From: Rhodoblastus sphagnicola
GTDB taxonomy: Bacteria > Pseudomonadota > Alphaproteobacteria > Rhizobiales > Beijerinckiaceae
DNA: 64,000 nucleotides
NCBI RefSeq assembly: GCF_002937075.1
Contig: NZ_NHSJ01000134.1
Location: forward strand, 62,001 to 126,000
Direction: 5' to 3'
The notes beneath the pieces are model-generated. The model saw nothing but the letters and a program-made list of their open reading frames with translations. It was not told the DNA's origin and did not search any database. How positions within the stretch are numbered: position 1 is the first letter of the stretch; every line of letters begins with the position of its first letter. Shown in pieces: positions 16,384 through 23,928 of this stretch. A program made the translations under genes and the position numbers.

Positions 16384-18801
16384 TCAATATTTCGCCAGGA
16401 CGGCGGCCGGCGCGGCCGTCGGCGCGTCGAAGGCGACCCTCACGCCGCCATAGACCGACAAGGGTTGCGCCGGCGTCACGCTGCGCGGATCGGAGAAGCT
16501 TCCATACAGCGCATTGGTGTCGAAATAGGTCCCGTACAGGGCGTAGCGGCGGTCCAGCACGTTTTCCCCCCGCGCGTAAACCTCGACATTGTCGAGAACC
16601 TTGTAGGAGGCGTGCAGCCCGAGGGTGAAATAGGGCGGCAGTTTGGCGTTCTGGTTGGCCTCGTCGCCGACATAGCGCCGCGCGCCCACAAACAGCAGAT
16701 CGGTTCCGATCGTCGCCTTCGGGGTGATGTCCCAATCGGCGCCAACCTTGATGCGATGGCGCGGAATCATCGGCATTTCATTGCCGGGTGTGACGTTCTC
16801 GACGCCGCCCGCCGCGACATAGGACGGCGCCAAGGAATTGAGCTGGAAGGCGCTTTGGAACGTCGCGTACATATAGGTGTAGGACGCGCGCAGCGTCACA
16901 TCCTTGTATTTGTAATTCAGTTGCGTCTCGACGCCCTGGCGCAGCGTCGCGCCGACATTGGTGAAGTAGCCGAAGCCCGTCATCGCGGTATCGACGACAT
17001 TGTAGATGTCGTTGTCGCTGCGCGTGTGGAAGGCGCCGAGCTTCCAGGACATCGCGCCATAGGGGCCGAAATCGTGCTGTCCGCGCAGGCCCGCCTCGAA
17101 AGTGCGCGCCGTCACCTGTTTCAGGGCGGGGTCGGAGACGAGGAAGCTGGCGAGGACGCAAGGATGCAGCGGGTCGGCGCAGGCCAGCTCCAGCGGCGTC
17201 GGGGCGCGGTTGGATTCGGCGTAGGAGCCGTAGGCCTGAAGCTCGGGCGTGAGTTTGTAGGTGAAGCCGACCAGCGGATTGACGCGGTTATATTGATGCT
17301 CGCCGGAGGCCGAGCCGCCCAGTTGGTCGAACAGCGAAAGCGCCGCGAGATTGAGCCGCGCGCCGGCGGTGATCGTCAGCCTGTCGTTGACGTCGAAGGC
17401 GTCGAGCGCGTTGACGCCGAGATAGCGGTTGATGGTGTGGACGCTGCTCGGGCCGGCGGAGACACCCGACGGGCCGAGATCAATCCCGGCGCCGGTCACC
17501 GTATAGTCCGGATTGACGACGCCCAGCTCCGCCGAACCGGCGAACGAGGTCATGCCATAGTCGAACGAGGCGCCGAAGCTGAAATGGTTGCCGAAGCCGA
17601 ACAGACGGTCGGAATTGTTGAGCTGGAACGCGGTTCCGAGGCTGGTGGTCGCCACGCTGGTGCGGTCGATCTCGCCGATGAGACCGTCGCCCCCTGCGCT
17701 GTAAAGCGCGGCGTTCTGGATTTGCTGGCCGTTCAAGCCGTTGGCGGGGGTCGCGTTGTCGCCAAAGCAGATCAGGTCGCCGCCGGCGGCGCAAGCGGCG
17801 GCGTCGCTGGGATTGCCGTCCACGTGGTTTTGCACGAAGCGGCGGACATAGGCGTTGGCGCTCAGAGTCCAGGTCGGCGACAGGGTGAACTGGCCGGTGA
17901 GATTGGCCATGCCCATCTGGTTGGCCGTGGTCTGCGGCGTGGTGTAGGTCCGCGACCAATCCTGCTGGACCATCTCGATCGGCGAGGAGCCGGCGACGCC
18001 GAGGCCTGAATTGGCAAGCGCGATGTTGAGGTGGATCTCATTGCCATCGTTGCGATAGCCGAGATCGCCGTAAAAACGGCGCGCGTTGGTGTCGCCGTGC
18101 GCGCGATAGAAATCGTCGTGGAAATATTCCAGCGCGCCATAGAGCGCGAACTGACCGAACTGCTGGCCATAGTCGAACCCCGCCTGCACCCGCCCGTAGG
18201 AGCCGCCGGAAATGTCGAACTTGCCGCCCTGGTAGGAAAACCCGTCCTTCATCCTGACGTTGAGCGCGCCGCCGAGCGCGTTGAGGCCGAAGGCCGGATT
18301 GTTCGGCACGAGATCCATCGAGGCGATGGCGAGGGTCGGGATCAGCTCCCAGTTCATCTCGTCGCCGAAGGCCTCGTTGACGCGCACGCCATTCTGATAG
18401 ACGGCGAGACCCTGCGGCGTTCCCGAAGTGGGCGAGGCGACGAAGCCGCGATACTCGATGTCGGGCGAGAGCGGGCTGCCCGAAGAAGACTGTAGCGTGA
18501 CGCTCGGCGCGACGCGGTTGAGCGCGTCGCCGATCTGCGACGAGCCCGCGCGCTGGATCGCCGCCGCGTCGATGTGGGTGGTGTTGGCGGGACGGCTGTC
18601 GATGACCGCATCGACCGGCTGGACGGCGACAGGCCCCGGCGCGGCAACAGATGTGGGCGCGGCGACTTGCGCGCGGCGCGGCGCGATGGGCGTATCGCTG
18701 GTGACGTTGATGTCGGGCAGCGCCACGACGGGTTCCGCTTGGACGCCGGGAACGCCCAAAACGATGAGCACGCTTGCGACTGACAGGCTGATACGCTTCA
18801 T
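16384..18801 (-). CDS. TonB-dependent outer-membrane receptor
   Basis: An 805-residue outer-membrane protein. It has a signal peptide (MKRISLSVASVLIVLG...VQA), a likely TonB box (LPDINVTS), a plug domain (about 90-220, including IGDALNRVAPSVTL, GVRVNEAFGDEMNWELIP and LNALGGALNVRMK) and a 22-strand-type barrel ending in RVAFD. GGGGGAG precedes ATG 18801. The substrate is unknown: TonB receptors import siderophores, vitamin-like cofactors, metal chelates or PQQ itself. Position directly upstream of pqqA and downstream of a MoxY-like kinase suggests PQQ or metal (for example lanthanide) acquisition for alcohol oxidation. That is inference from context only. Confidence 0.92.
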   Translation of the reverse strand: MKRISLSVASVLIVLGVPGVQAEPVVALPDINVTSDTPIAPRRAQVAAPTSVAAPGPVAVQPVDAVIDSRPANTTHIDAAAIQRAGSSQIGDALNRVAPSVTLQSSSGSPLSPDIEYRGFVASPTSGTPQGLAVYQNGVRVNEAFGDEMNWELIPTLAIASMDLVPNNPAFGLNALGGALNVRMKDGFSYQGGKFDISGGSYGRVQAGFDYGQQFGQFALYGALEYFHDDFYRAHGDTNARRFYGDLGYRNDGNEIHLNIALANSGLGVAGSSPIEMVQQDWSRTYTTPQTTANQMGMANLTGQFTLSPTWTLSANAYVRRFVQNHVDGNPSDAAACAAGGDLICFGDNATPANGLNGQQIQNAALYSAGGDGLIGEIDRTSVATTSLGTAFQLNNSDRLFGFGNHFSFGASFDYGMTSFAGSAELGVVNPDYTVTGAGIDLGPSGVSAGPSSVHTINRYLGVNALDAFDVNDRLTITAGARLNLAALSLFDQLGGSASGEHQYNRVNPLVGFTYKLTPELQAYGSYAESNRAPTPLELACADPLHPCVLASFLVSDPALKQVTARTFEAGLRGQHDFGPYGAMSWKLGAFHTRSDNDIYNVVDTAMTGFGYFTNVGATLRQGVETQLNYKYKDVTLRASYTYMYATFQSAFQLNSLAPSYVAAGGVENVTPGNEMPMIPRHRIKVGADWDITPKATIGTDLLFVGARRYVGDEANQNAKLPPYFTLGLHASYKVLDNVEVYARGENVLDRRYALYGTYFDTNALYGSFSDPRSVTPAQPLSVYGGVRVAFDAPTAAPAAVLAKY

Positions 18802-18946
18802 TCCCACTCCCCCTTCGGGGCGAGTTTGTCTCGCCCGCGCGCGCCAACTGATCGTTGATCCCACACCACGGACTTAAGCGTCTTCGCCAGCGGCTGGCAA
18901 TTGTCCAAAAGCGTTGTGAGAGGGTTTTTCAAAGTTTTTCAGACAA

Positions 18947-19043
18947 CTATTGTAAAATGGCGACAGAAGAAGCGCGCTTCGGGACGGGCTCCCGGTGTGT
19001 TCGGGAAAAAATCCTGAAGGAGATACTGTAGCTCTATTGTAAA
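18947..19043. promoter_or_regulatory. Repeated CTATTGTAAA boxes before the TonB receptor gene
   Basis: The gap 18802-19070 between the kinase stop and the receptor start is locally AT-rich. The decamer CTATTGTAAA occurs twice in the same orientation, at 18947-18956 and 19034-19043. It may be a regulator-binding site or part of a promoter for the receptor gene. I could not assign reliable -35/-10 boxes. Confidence 0.35.
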
Positions 19044-19070
19044 CGGCGTGAACAAGCTTGGCGCGAGAGC

Positions 19071-20441
19071 TCAGGGCGCGGTGTTCGTGAGGATTCGTTG
19101 GGGAATCACGGCTTCCACGCGACAGCCGCCCAGCGCGCCGCGCCCGATTTCGACCCGGCCGCCCAGACCGCGCACGCGCTCCCGCATCCCCGCGAGGCCC
19201 AGGCCGGCGGCGCTGTCCGGGGCGAGACCGGCGCCGTCGTCCTCGACCCGCACGGAAACATTTTCCGTCGCGTCGCGCGCGAGCGCGATTTCGGCGCGGC
19301 CTGCGCCCGAATGGCGGAACACATTGGTGAGCGCCTCCTGGACCAGGCGATAGACCGTCAGCCGCTGGGCCGCGTCCCCGATCTCGAAGCCCTCCGGCAG
19401 ATGCAACTCCAGCCGCACATTCGGCTGGGTCTCGCGCCAGCCCTCGATCAGACTATGCAGCGCCGGTCCGATGCCGAGATCGTCGAGCGCCGGCGGGCGC
19501 AAGCGGCGCAAAATCCTCCGGTTGGTGTCCTGCAACGCCTCGATCTGGCCGCAGATCGCGGCGGCGCGTTCGGCGGCCTCGGGCGATCCGGCCGCCGCCA
19601 ATGCGGCGCGCGCGACGGCCGCATTGGCGCGCAGGGCGAACAGATGCGGGCCGATTTCATCGTGCAACTCATGCGCCATGGTCTTGCGCTCCTCCTCCTG
19701 GGCCGTCATGAGGCGATGGAAGAGGTCGCGATTGTCCTGCGACAGGCGGCCGAGCTCCTCGGCCAGCGCATTGAGCTTGGCGCAGAGATCGACGAATTCG
19801 GGCGAGCCGCGCGCTTGCGCGCGCACGGAATAATCGCCATCCTTCAACCGGCCCAGCGCGCGGCTGTAGTTTCGCAGCGGGCTCAGCGTGCGCGCGACGA
19901 TCCGGCTGGCGCCGAACACCATGGCGAGCACGATCAGTCCGCCTGTCGCGCCCAGGCTTTTCACATCCTGCCAGACCTCGTTGACCTCGTCGGCGGGATC
20001 GGCCGCGATCACGAAATCGCCCAGGCGCCGGCCGTCGCGCATCGCCGGGACAATGACGAGGCCGGGGCGGGCGCCGACCAGCGCATAAAACCATGCGGGG
20101 GCGGCGAACCGGCTCTCGTCCGGCGTCACTTGCGCCGCCGCGACCGCGTCGGCGTCGGTCGAGAAGCTCACCCGGACATGGCGCAACTGCGTCAGGCTCG
20201 CCGCGAGTTGTCGCAGCTTCTCTGCGGCCGAGGCGTCATCGGGCAGATTGGCGAGGCTGGAGGTGATGAACGCCCTGGTGATGCGCGTCATGCTCTCGCT
20301 TTCGGCGCCCGCGCGCGACCCCGCGCCGACCACCATCCTGCCGACATCGGCGGCGAGACCGAGGAAAAGTAGAACCGCGATGAGAATGTCGATCCGCAGC
20401 TTGAGCGACATCTGGAAACCCTTGGCGCCTCCGGATGTCAT
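19071..20441 (-). CDS. MoxY/NarX-type membrane histidine kinase
   Basis: A 456-residue sensor kinase. A membrane helix (LRIDILIAVLLFLGLAADVG) is followed by a periplasmic domain resembling LapD_MoxY_N (LRHVRVSF; APAWFYALVGARPG; DEVNEVW), a second helix, HAMP, then HisKA_3 with the phospho-acceptor H260 in MAHELHDEIGPHLFALR. A HATPase domain follows (LTVYRLVQEALTNVFRHS; VEDDGAGL; GLAGMRERV). MoxY kinases regulate methanol oxidation in some Alphaproteobacteria. Its ATG overlaps the stop of the upstream secreted-protein gene (ATGA), fixing the start at 20441. No response regulator is adjacent, so its partner is encoded elsewhere. Confidence 0.88.
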   Translation of the reverse strand: MTSGGAKGFQMSLKLRIDILIAVLLFLGLAADVGRMVVGAGSRAGAESESMTRITRAFITSSLANLPDDASAAEKLRQLAASLTQLRHVRVSFSTDADAVAAAQVTPDESRFAAPAWFYALVGARPGLVIVPAMRDGRRLGDFVIAADPADEVNEVWQDVKSLGATGGLIVLAMVFGASRIVARTLSPLRNYSRALGRLKDGDYSVRAQARGSPEFVDLCAKLNALAEELGRLSQDNRDLFHRLMTAQEEERKTMAHELHDEIGPHLFALRANAAVARAALAAAGSPEAAERAAAICGQIEALQDTNRRILRRLRPPALDDLGIGPALHSLIEGWRETQPNVRLELHLPEGFEIGDAAQRLTVYRLVQEALTNVFRHSGAGRAEIALARDATENVSVRVEDDGAGLAPDSAAGLGLAGMRERVRGLGGRVEIGRGALGGCRVEAVIPQRILTNTAP

Positions 20442-20803
20442 TTGGCGCAGTCGCGCAAATCCTTTTCCTCGATGCCGACGATGGCGCCCGCGTCGATCTT
20501 CAGGGCTTCCAACCGGCAGGATCGACCGTCTTTCAACGTCAGCCTGGCGTCGTAAACACCGGGTTCGAGTTTCGGCAGTTTCAGGCGTTCGTCGACCTCG
20601 ATGGTCTTGTCGTCGTCTTCGAGCGTCAGATTCCGTCCGAAATCCTTGCCGCCGGCTTTCGCCAGGCGAAAATCGGTGACAACGCTGGCTGTCAGGTTCC
20701 AGATCCGGATCGGCTTTCCAGAGGCGGTCTCGGCGCTGGCGCCGCTGGCGCCGCACAGAGCGCCAAATCCGACCAGAATGGCGCCCGCGAGCTTGAGATG
20801 CAT
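20438..20803 (-). CDS. Small secreted protein coupled to the MoxY-like kinase
   Basis: A 121-residue protein with a signal peptide (MHLKLAGAILVGFGALCGASGASA) and a soluble beta-rich domain containing RIWNLTASVVTDFRLA, ERLKLPKLEPGVYDARLTL and two cysteines (SCRLEAL and DCAK) that could pair in the periplasm. A strong GGGAGG precedes the ATG. Its stop overlaps the kinase start by 4 nt. Translational coupling suggests that it works with the kinase, perhaps as a periplasmic ligand-binding or modulating partner. I do not recognise a named family. Confidence 0.82.
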   Translation of the reverse strand: MHLKLAGAILVGFGALCGASGASAETASGKPIRIWNLTASVVTDFRLAKAGGKDFGRNLTLEDDDKTIEVDERLKLPKLEPGVYDARLTLKDGRSCRLEALKIDAGAIVGIEEKDLRDCAK

Positions 20804-20982
20804 TTTGTCCTCCCGATCATCGTTGGACCACGAGACTACAGAATTTGAAAAGCGGTTCAAAAAGAGATTTGGCGCCGCTCACGCCCGACCGGCGCGCCGC
20901 AAACCGAATTTTTACCAAACGGCCCGGTACAACCCGAAGGTTGGTGTCACGGCGCGCGTCGCGTCTGTACGACGGATCGACC

Positions 20983-21189
20983 ATGTCAGAAAAGCTACGC
21001 GCGGCGATTGAGCGCGCCTTCATCGATTTGCACTATGCCGCCGCCGAACTGAAGATGGGCGCGCAAGGCGCGGATGCGACGTCGGCGGCCGTCGAGCACG
21101 TCAGATTGGCGATCCGGGAGCTGGAATCCGGACTCAGGACGCGCGCGCCGGACGGGAGCCAGCCGTCGCCGGAAAAAATCTCGGACTGA
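20983..21189 (+). CDS. Small helical protein, family member 1 of 3
   Basis: A 68-residue, probably all-helical cytoplasmic protein (MSEKLRAAIERAFIDLHYAA...). The segment ERAFIDLHYAAAEL resembles ERALIEIYYAMAEF in the protein at 50029-50247 and ERALVETMFAIAEF at 49543-49860, so the three look like a small paralogous family. The frame is open further upstream, but the ATG at 20983 is where the family resemblance begins. The function is unknown. Confidence 0.6.
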   Translation: MSEKLRAAIERAFIDLHYAAAELKMGAQGADATSAAVEHVRLAIRELESGLRTRAPDGSQPSPEKISD

Positions 21190-21618
21190 CCCGCGACGCT
21201 GCGACTTCAGTCCCGCGCGATCGTTACGTTCACCAAGCCAAAAATCATTCATTCGAAAACACGACGTCAACCCTGCTCGCCGCGCAAACCGCGATGCACA
21301 GTGTGGCGTGACGATGAAACCCGCGCCAGCCCCGCCCGACAAGAGGCGACAGGCCGCGTTCGCTTTTCAGGTTCTCGCGGTCGCGCTCGATGCGTCACGG
21401 CGTTTTGCTGCATCGACGCGAACCTCAAGCGGAACGACCTCCCGCGACGACAATTTCCGCGCGACGGGTTCAAATCACCAACCATGGCGAGAACGTTGAA
21501 TCTCCTGCGCGGAGCTGTAAACTTGCGCGTTCAAAGACTTGTTTCGAGTGAAATCGAGGGGGACAACACAGTCAGGTTCAGAGTAAAAGCCAGCGCGTCC
21601 TCCAACCGCGAGAATGAG
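21190..21618. other. 429-bp gap before the phytochrome operon
   Basis: An in-frame extension of the phytochrome ORF runs through here, but its translation has no phytochrome N-terminal features and is treated as non-coding. The stretch must contain the promoter of the four-gene light-sensing operon. I cannot point to convincing promoter boxes. GGGTTCAAATC at about 21467 resembles a tRNA T-arm, but no cloverleaf can be drawn around it. Confidence 0.5.
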
Positions 21619-23928
21619 ATGAACGACCGGCCGACTCCGGATACGGTGGACCTGACGAATTGCGACCGCGAACCCATCCATATTCCCGGCGCCATTCAAC
21701 CGCACGGGCTGCTGTTCGCCTTCACGGAAGAGAACTTCCGGATCGTCAATGTCAGTTCCAATCTTGCGCAATTTACCCCGTTTCGACCCGATGACGTGCT
21801 CGGCGGGTCCTTGGCCGACGTGTTCGACCCCGCCAGCGACGCATCCCTGCGCGCGGCGCTGGGCGAGTCGGGCGCCACCGTGGGGTGGCTGGTCCCGATC
21901 CGGTTGGCGCGCGGCGGCGGGGCTGAATTTGTCGGCTCCATCCATCGCCACGACGGTCTGACCTTCGTCGAACTCGAACCCCCGGAGCGCGATCTCGCCG
22001 ACGCGCACGCCTTTTTCGCCCGCACCAGCGGCGCGATCAAACGGCTGCAAGCGGCAAGGACGCTGGAAAGCGCCTGCGCGGCGGCGGCGCGCGAAGTGCG
22101 CGGGATCACCGGCTTCGACCGCGTCAAGATCTACCGGTTCGCCTCCGATTTCAGCGGCCAGGTGATCGCCGAGGATCGCGACGAGGGGGTCGCCTCCTTT
22201 TTGGGGCTGCACTTTCCCCCCTCCGACATTCCGGTTCAGGCGCGCAAACTTTATGCGCTCAATCCGTTGCGCATCATTCCCGACATCTCCTACCGCCCGG
22301 CGCCCATCGTTCCCGACGTCAATCCCCTGACCGCACAGCCGATCGATCTCAGCCTGTCGGTGTTGCGCAGCGTGTCGCCGCTTCATCTCGAATACATGCG
22401 CAATATAGGCATGTACGGAACCATGTCGATCTCGATCATGCGCGGCGAGCGCCTGTGGGGGCTGATCGCCTGCCACAACCGCCAACCGCGACACGTTGGC
22501 CCCGACGGCCGTCAAGCCTCGGAAATGATCGCCCAGGTCCTCGCCTGGCAAATCGGCGTGATGGAGGAGGAGGCGGTCTCGCGCCAGACCCTGAAGGGCA
22601 AGGCGATCCAGCGCAGCCTGATCAGCGACATCGAGCAATTGCACGATCATCGCGCCGGGCTGGCGCGCAACAGCGAGGCCCTGCTGGAGCTGATGGGCGC
22701 TTCGGGTCTCTGCCTCCACAGCCGCGAAGGCGTCACCACGCTCGGCGCGACGCCGCCCGAAGCCGCGATCGAAAACCTGGTGAGCTTTCTGGGGCGGACC
22801 GGCGGCGCCGAACTGTTTCAAACCGACCGGCTGTCCGCGATCTTTCCGGAAGCCGCCGGCTATGCCGACGTCGCCAGCGGCGTGCTCGCCGTGCCGCTGT
22901 CGCGCTCGCCGCCAAGGCGGGTGATGCTGTGGTTTCGTCCCGAGGTGGGGCAGACGGTGCGGTGGGCCGGCGATCCCGACAAGCCGGTCACCAATGTCGA
23001 GGGCGAATTGCATCTGGGTCCCCGCAAATCCTTCGCCGCATGGACCGAGGAAACCCGAGGCCGGGCGATCCCGTGGCGGAGCCACGAGATCGCGGCGGCG
23101 GTCGAGATTCGCGATCTCGTGACCGGCGTGATCTTGCGCAACACCGAAAAACTCGAGCGCGTCAACGCCCAGCTCGCGCGCAGCAACGAGGAACTGGAGG
23201 CCTTCGCCCATGTCGCCTCGCACGATATCAAGGAGCCGCTGCGTCATATCGAGGCTTTCGCCGGGATGCTCGGCGAATCCATCCGTCCGATCGGCGACGG
23301 GCGGCTGCGCAATCTGGTCGGCGGGATCGAAAGTTCTTCGCGGCGGCTGCGCAACCTGATCAACGATCTGGCCGAATTCTCCCAGGTCGGGCGGCGGGCG
23401 AAGCCCCTGGCCCCGGCCTCGTTGCAGGAAATAGCCCAGGAAGTGGTCGCCGACCTGCACCAGCGCATCGACGAAGCGGGGGCGACGGTGGAGATCGATG
23501 CGCTGCCGGTCGCCGATTGCGATCACAACCAGATGCGGCAGGTGCTGCAAAATCTGTTGTCAAACGCGGTCAAATATCGCCATCCCGGCCGTCCCTGTCA
23601 TATCCGCATCTTCGCAACGGCCTGGCGCGAGGACGAGCGCCGCGGCGATGGAACGGGGGCCGTGACGACCCGCATTTGCGTCAGCGACAACGGCATCGGC
23701 TTCGATCCGAAATATGCCGAGCAGATTTTTGAGCCGTTCCAACGCCTGCACGGCCCCGACGCCTATGAAGGCAGTGGAATCGGGCTGGCGATCTGTCGCA
23801 AGATCGTGCAGCGCCACGGCGGATCGGTGGGCGCGGAGACGTCGCCCGGCCTCGGCTCCACATTCTGGTTCACGCTCGCGGCGCCGCCCGAGACCAAGGC
23901 GCCCGCGCCGGATCGACCGAAATCATGA
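21619..23928 (+). CDS. Bacteriophytochrome histidine kinase 1
   Basis: A 769-residue red/far-red photoreceptor kinase with PAS-GAF-PHY-HisKA-HATPase order. Cys15 in LTNCDREPIHIPGAIQPHG is the biliverdin-attachment cysteine. The GAF signature is PPSDIP at 200-205 (the usual form is PASDIP). The PHY tongue has PRKSF at 468-472. H535 in VASHDIKEPLRH is the phospho-acceptor, and the ATPase has LQNLLSNAVKYRHP and DNGIGFDPKYAEQIFEPFQRLH. The ATG at 21619 is chosen because it leaves the normal short phytochrome N-terminus. Its stop overlaps the next gene's ATG by 4 nt. Confidence 0.95.
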   Translation: MNDRPTPDTVDLTNCDREPIHIPGAIQPHGLLFAFTEENFRIVNVSSNLAQFTPFRPDDVLGGSLADVFDPASDASLRAALGESGATVGWLVPIRLARGGGAEFVGSIHRHDGLTFVELEPPERDLADAHAFFARTSGAIKRLQAARTLESACAAAAREVRGITGFDRVKIYRFASDFSGQVIAEDRDEGVASFLGLHFPPSDIPVQARKLYALNPLRIIPDISYRPAPIVPDVNPLTAQPIDLSLSVLRSVSPLHLEYMRNIGMYGTMSISIMRGERLWGLIACHNRQPRHVGPDGRQASEMIAQVLAWQIGVMEEEAVSRQTLKGKAIQRSLISDIEQLHDHRAGLARNSEALLELMGASGLCLHSREGVTTLGATPPEAAIENLVSFLGRTGGAELFQTDRLSAIFPEAAGYADVASGVLAVPLSRSPPRRVMLWFRPEVGQTVRWAGDPDKPVTNVEGELHLGPRKSFAAWTEETRGRAIPWRSHEIAAAVEIRDLVTGVILRNTEKLERVNAQLARSNEELEAFAHVASHDIKEPLRHIEAFAGMLGESIRPIGDGRLRNLVGGIESSSRRLRNLINDLAEFSQVGRRAKPLAPASLQEIAQEVVADLHQRIDEAGATVEIDALPVADCDHNQMRQVLQNLLSNAVKYRHPGRPCHIRIFATAWREDERRGDGTGAVTTRICVSDNGIGFDPKYAEQIFEPFQRLHGPDAYEGSGIGLAICRKIVQRHGGSVGAETSPGLGSTFWFTLAAPPETKAPAPDRPKS

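Noticed and set aside
21460-21490. tRNA-like T-arm sequence GGGTTCAAATC
   Set aside because: No acceptor, D or anticodon stem can be drawn around it and the flanking bases do not pair.
21301-21618. N-terminal extension of bacteriophytochrome 1
   Set aside because: About 106 extra residues without similarity to phytochrome N-termini. The biliverdin cysteine should lie within the first 30 or so residues, as it does with the start at 21619.
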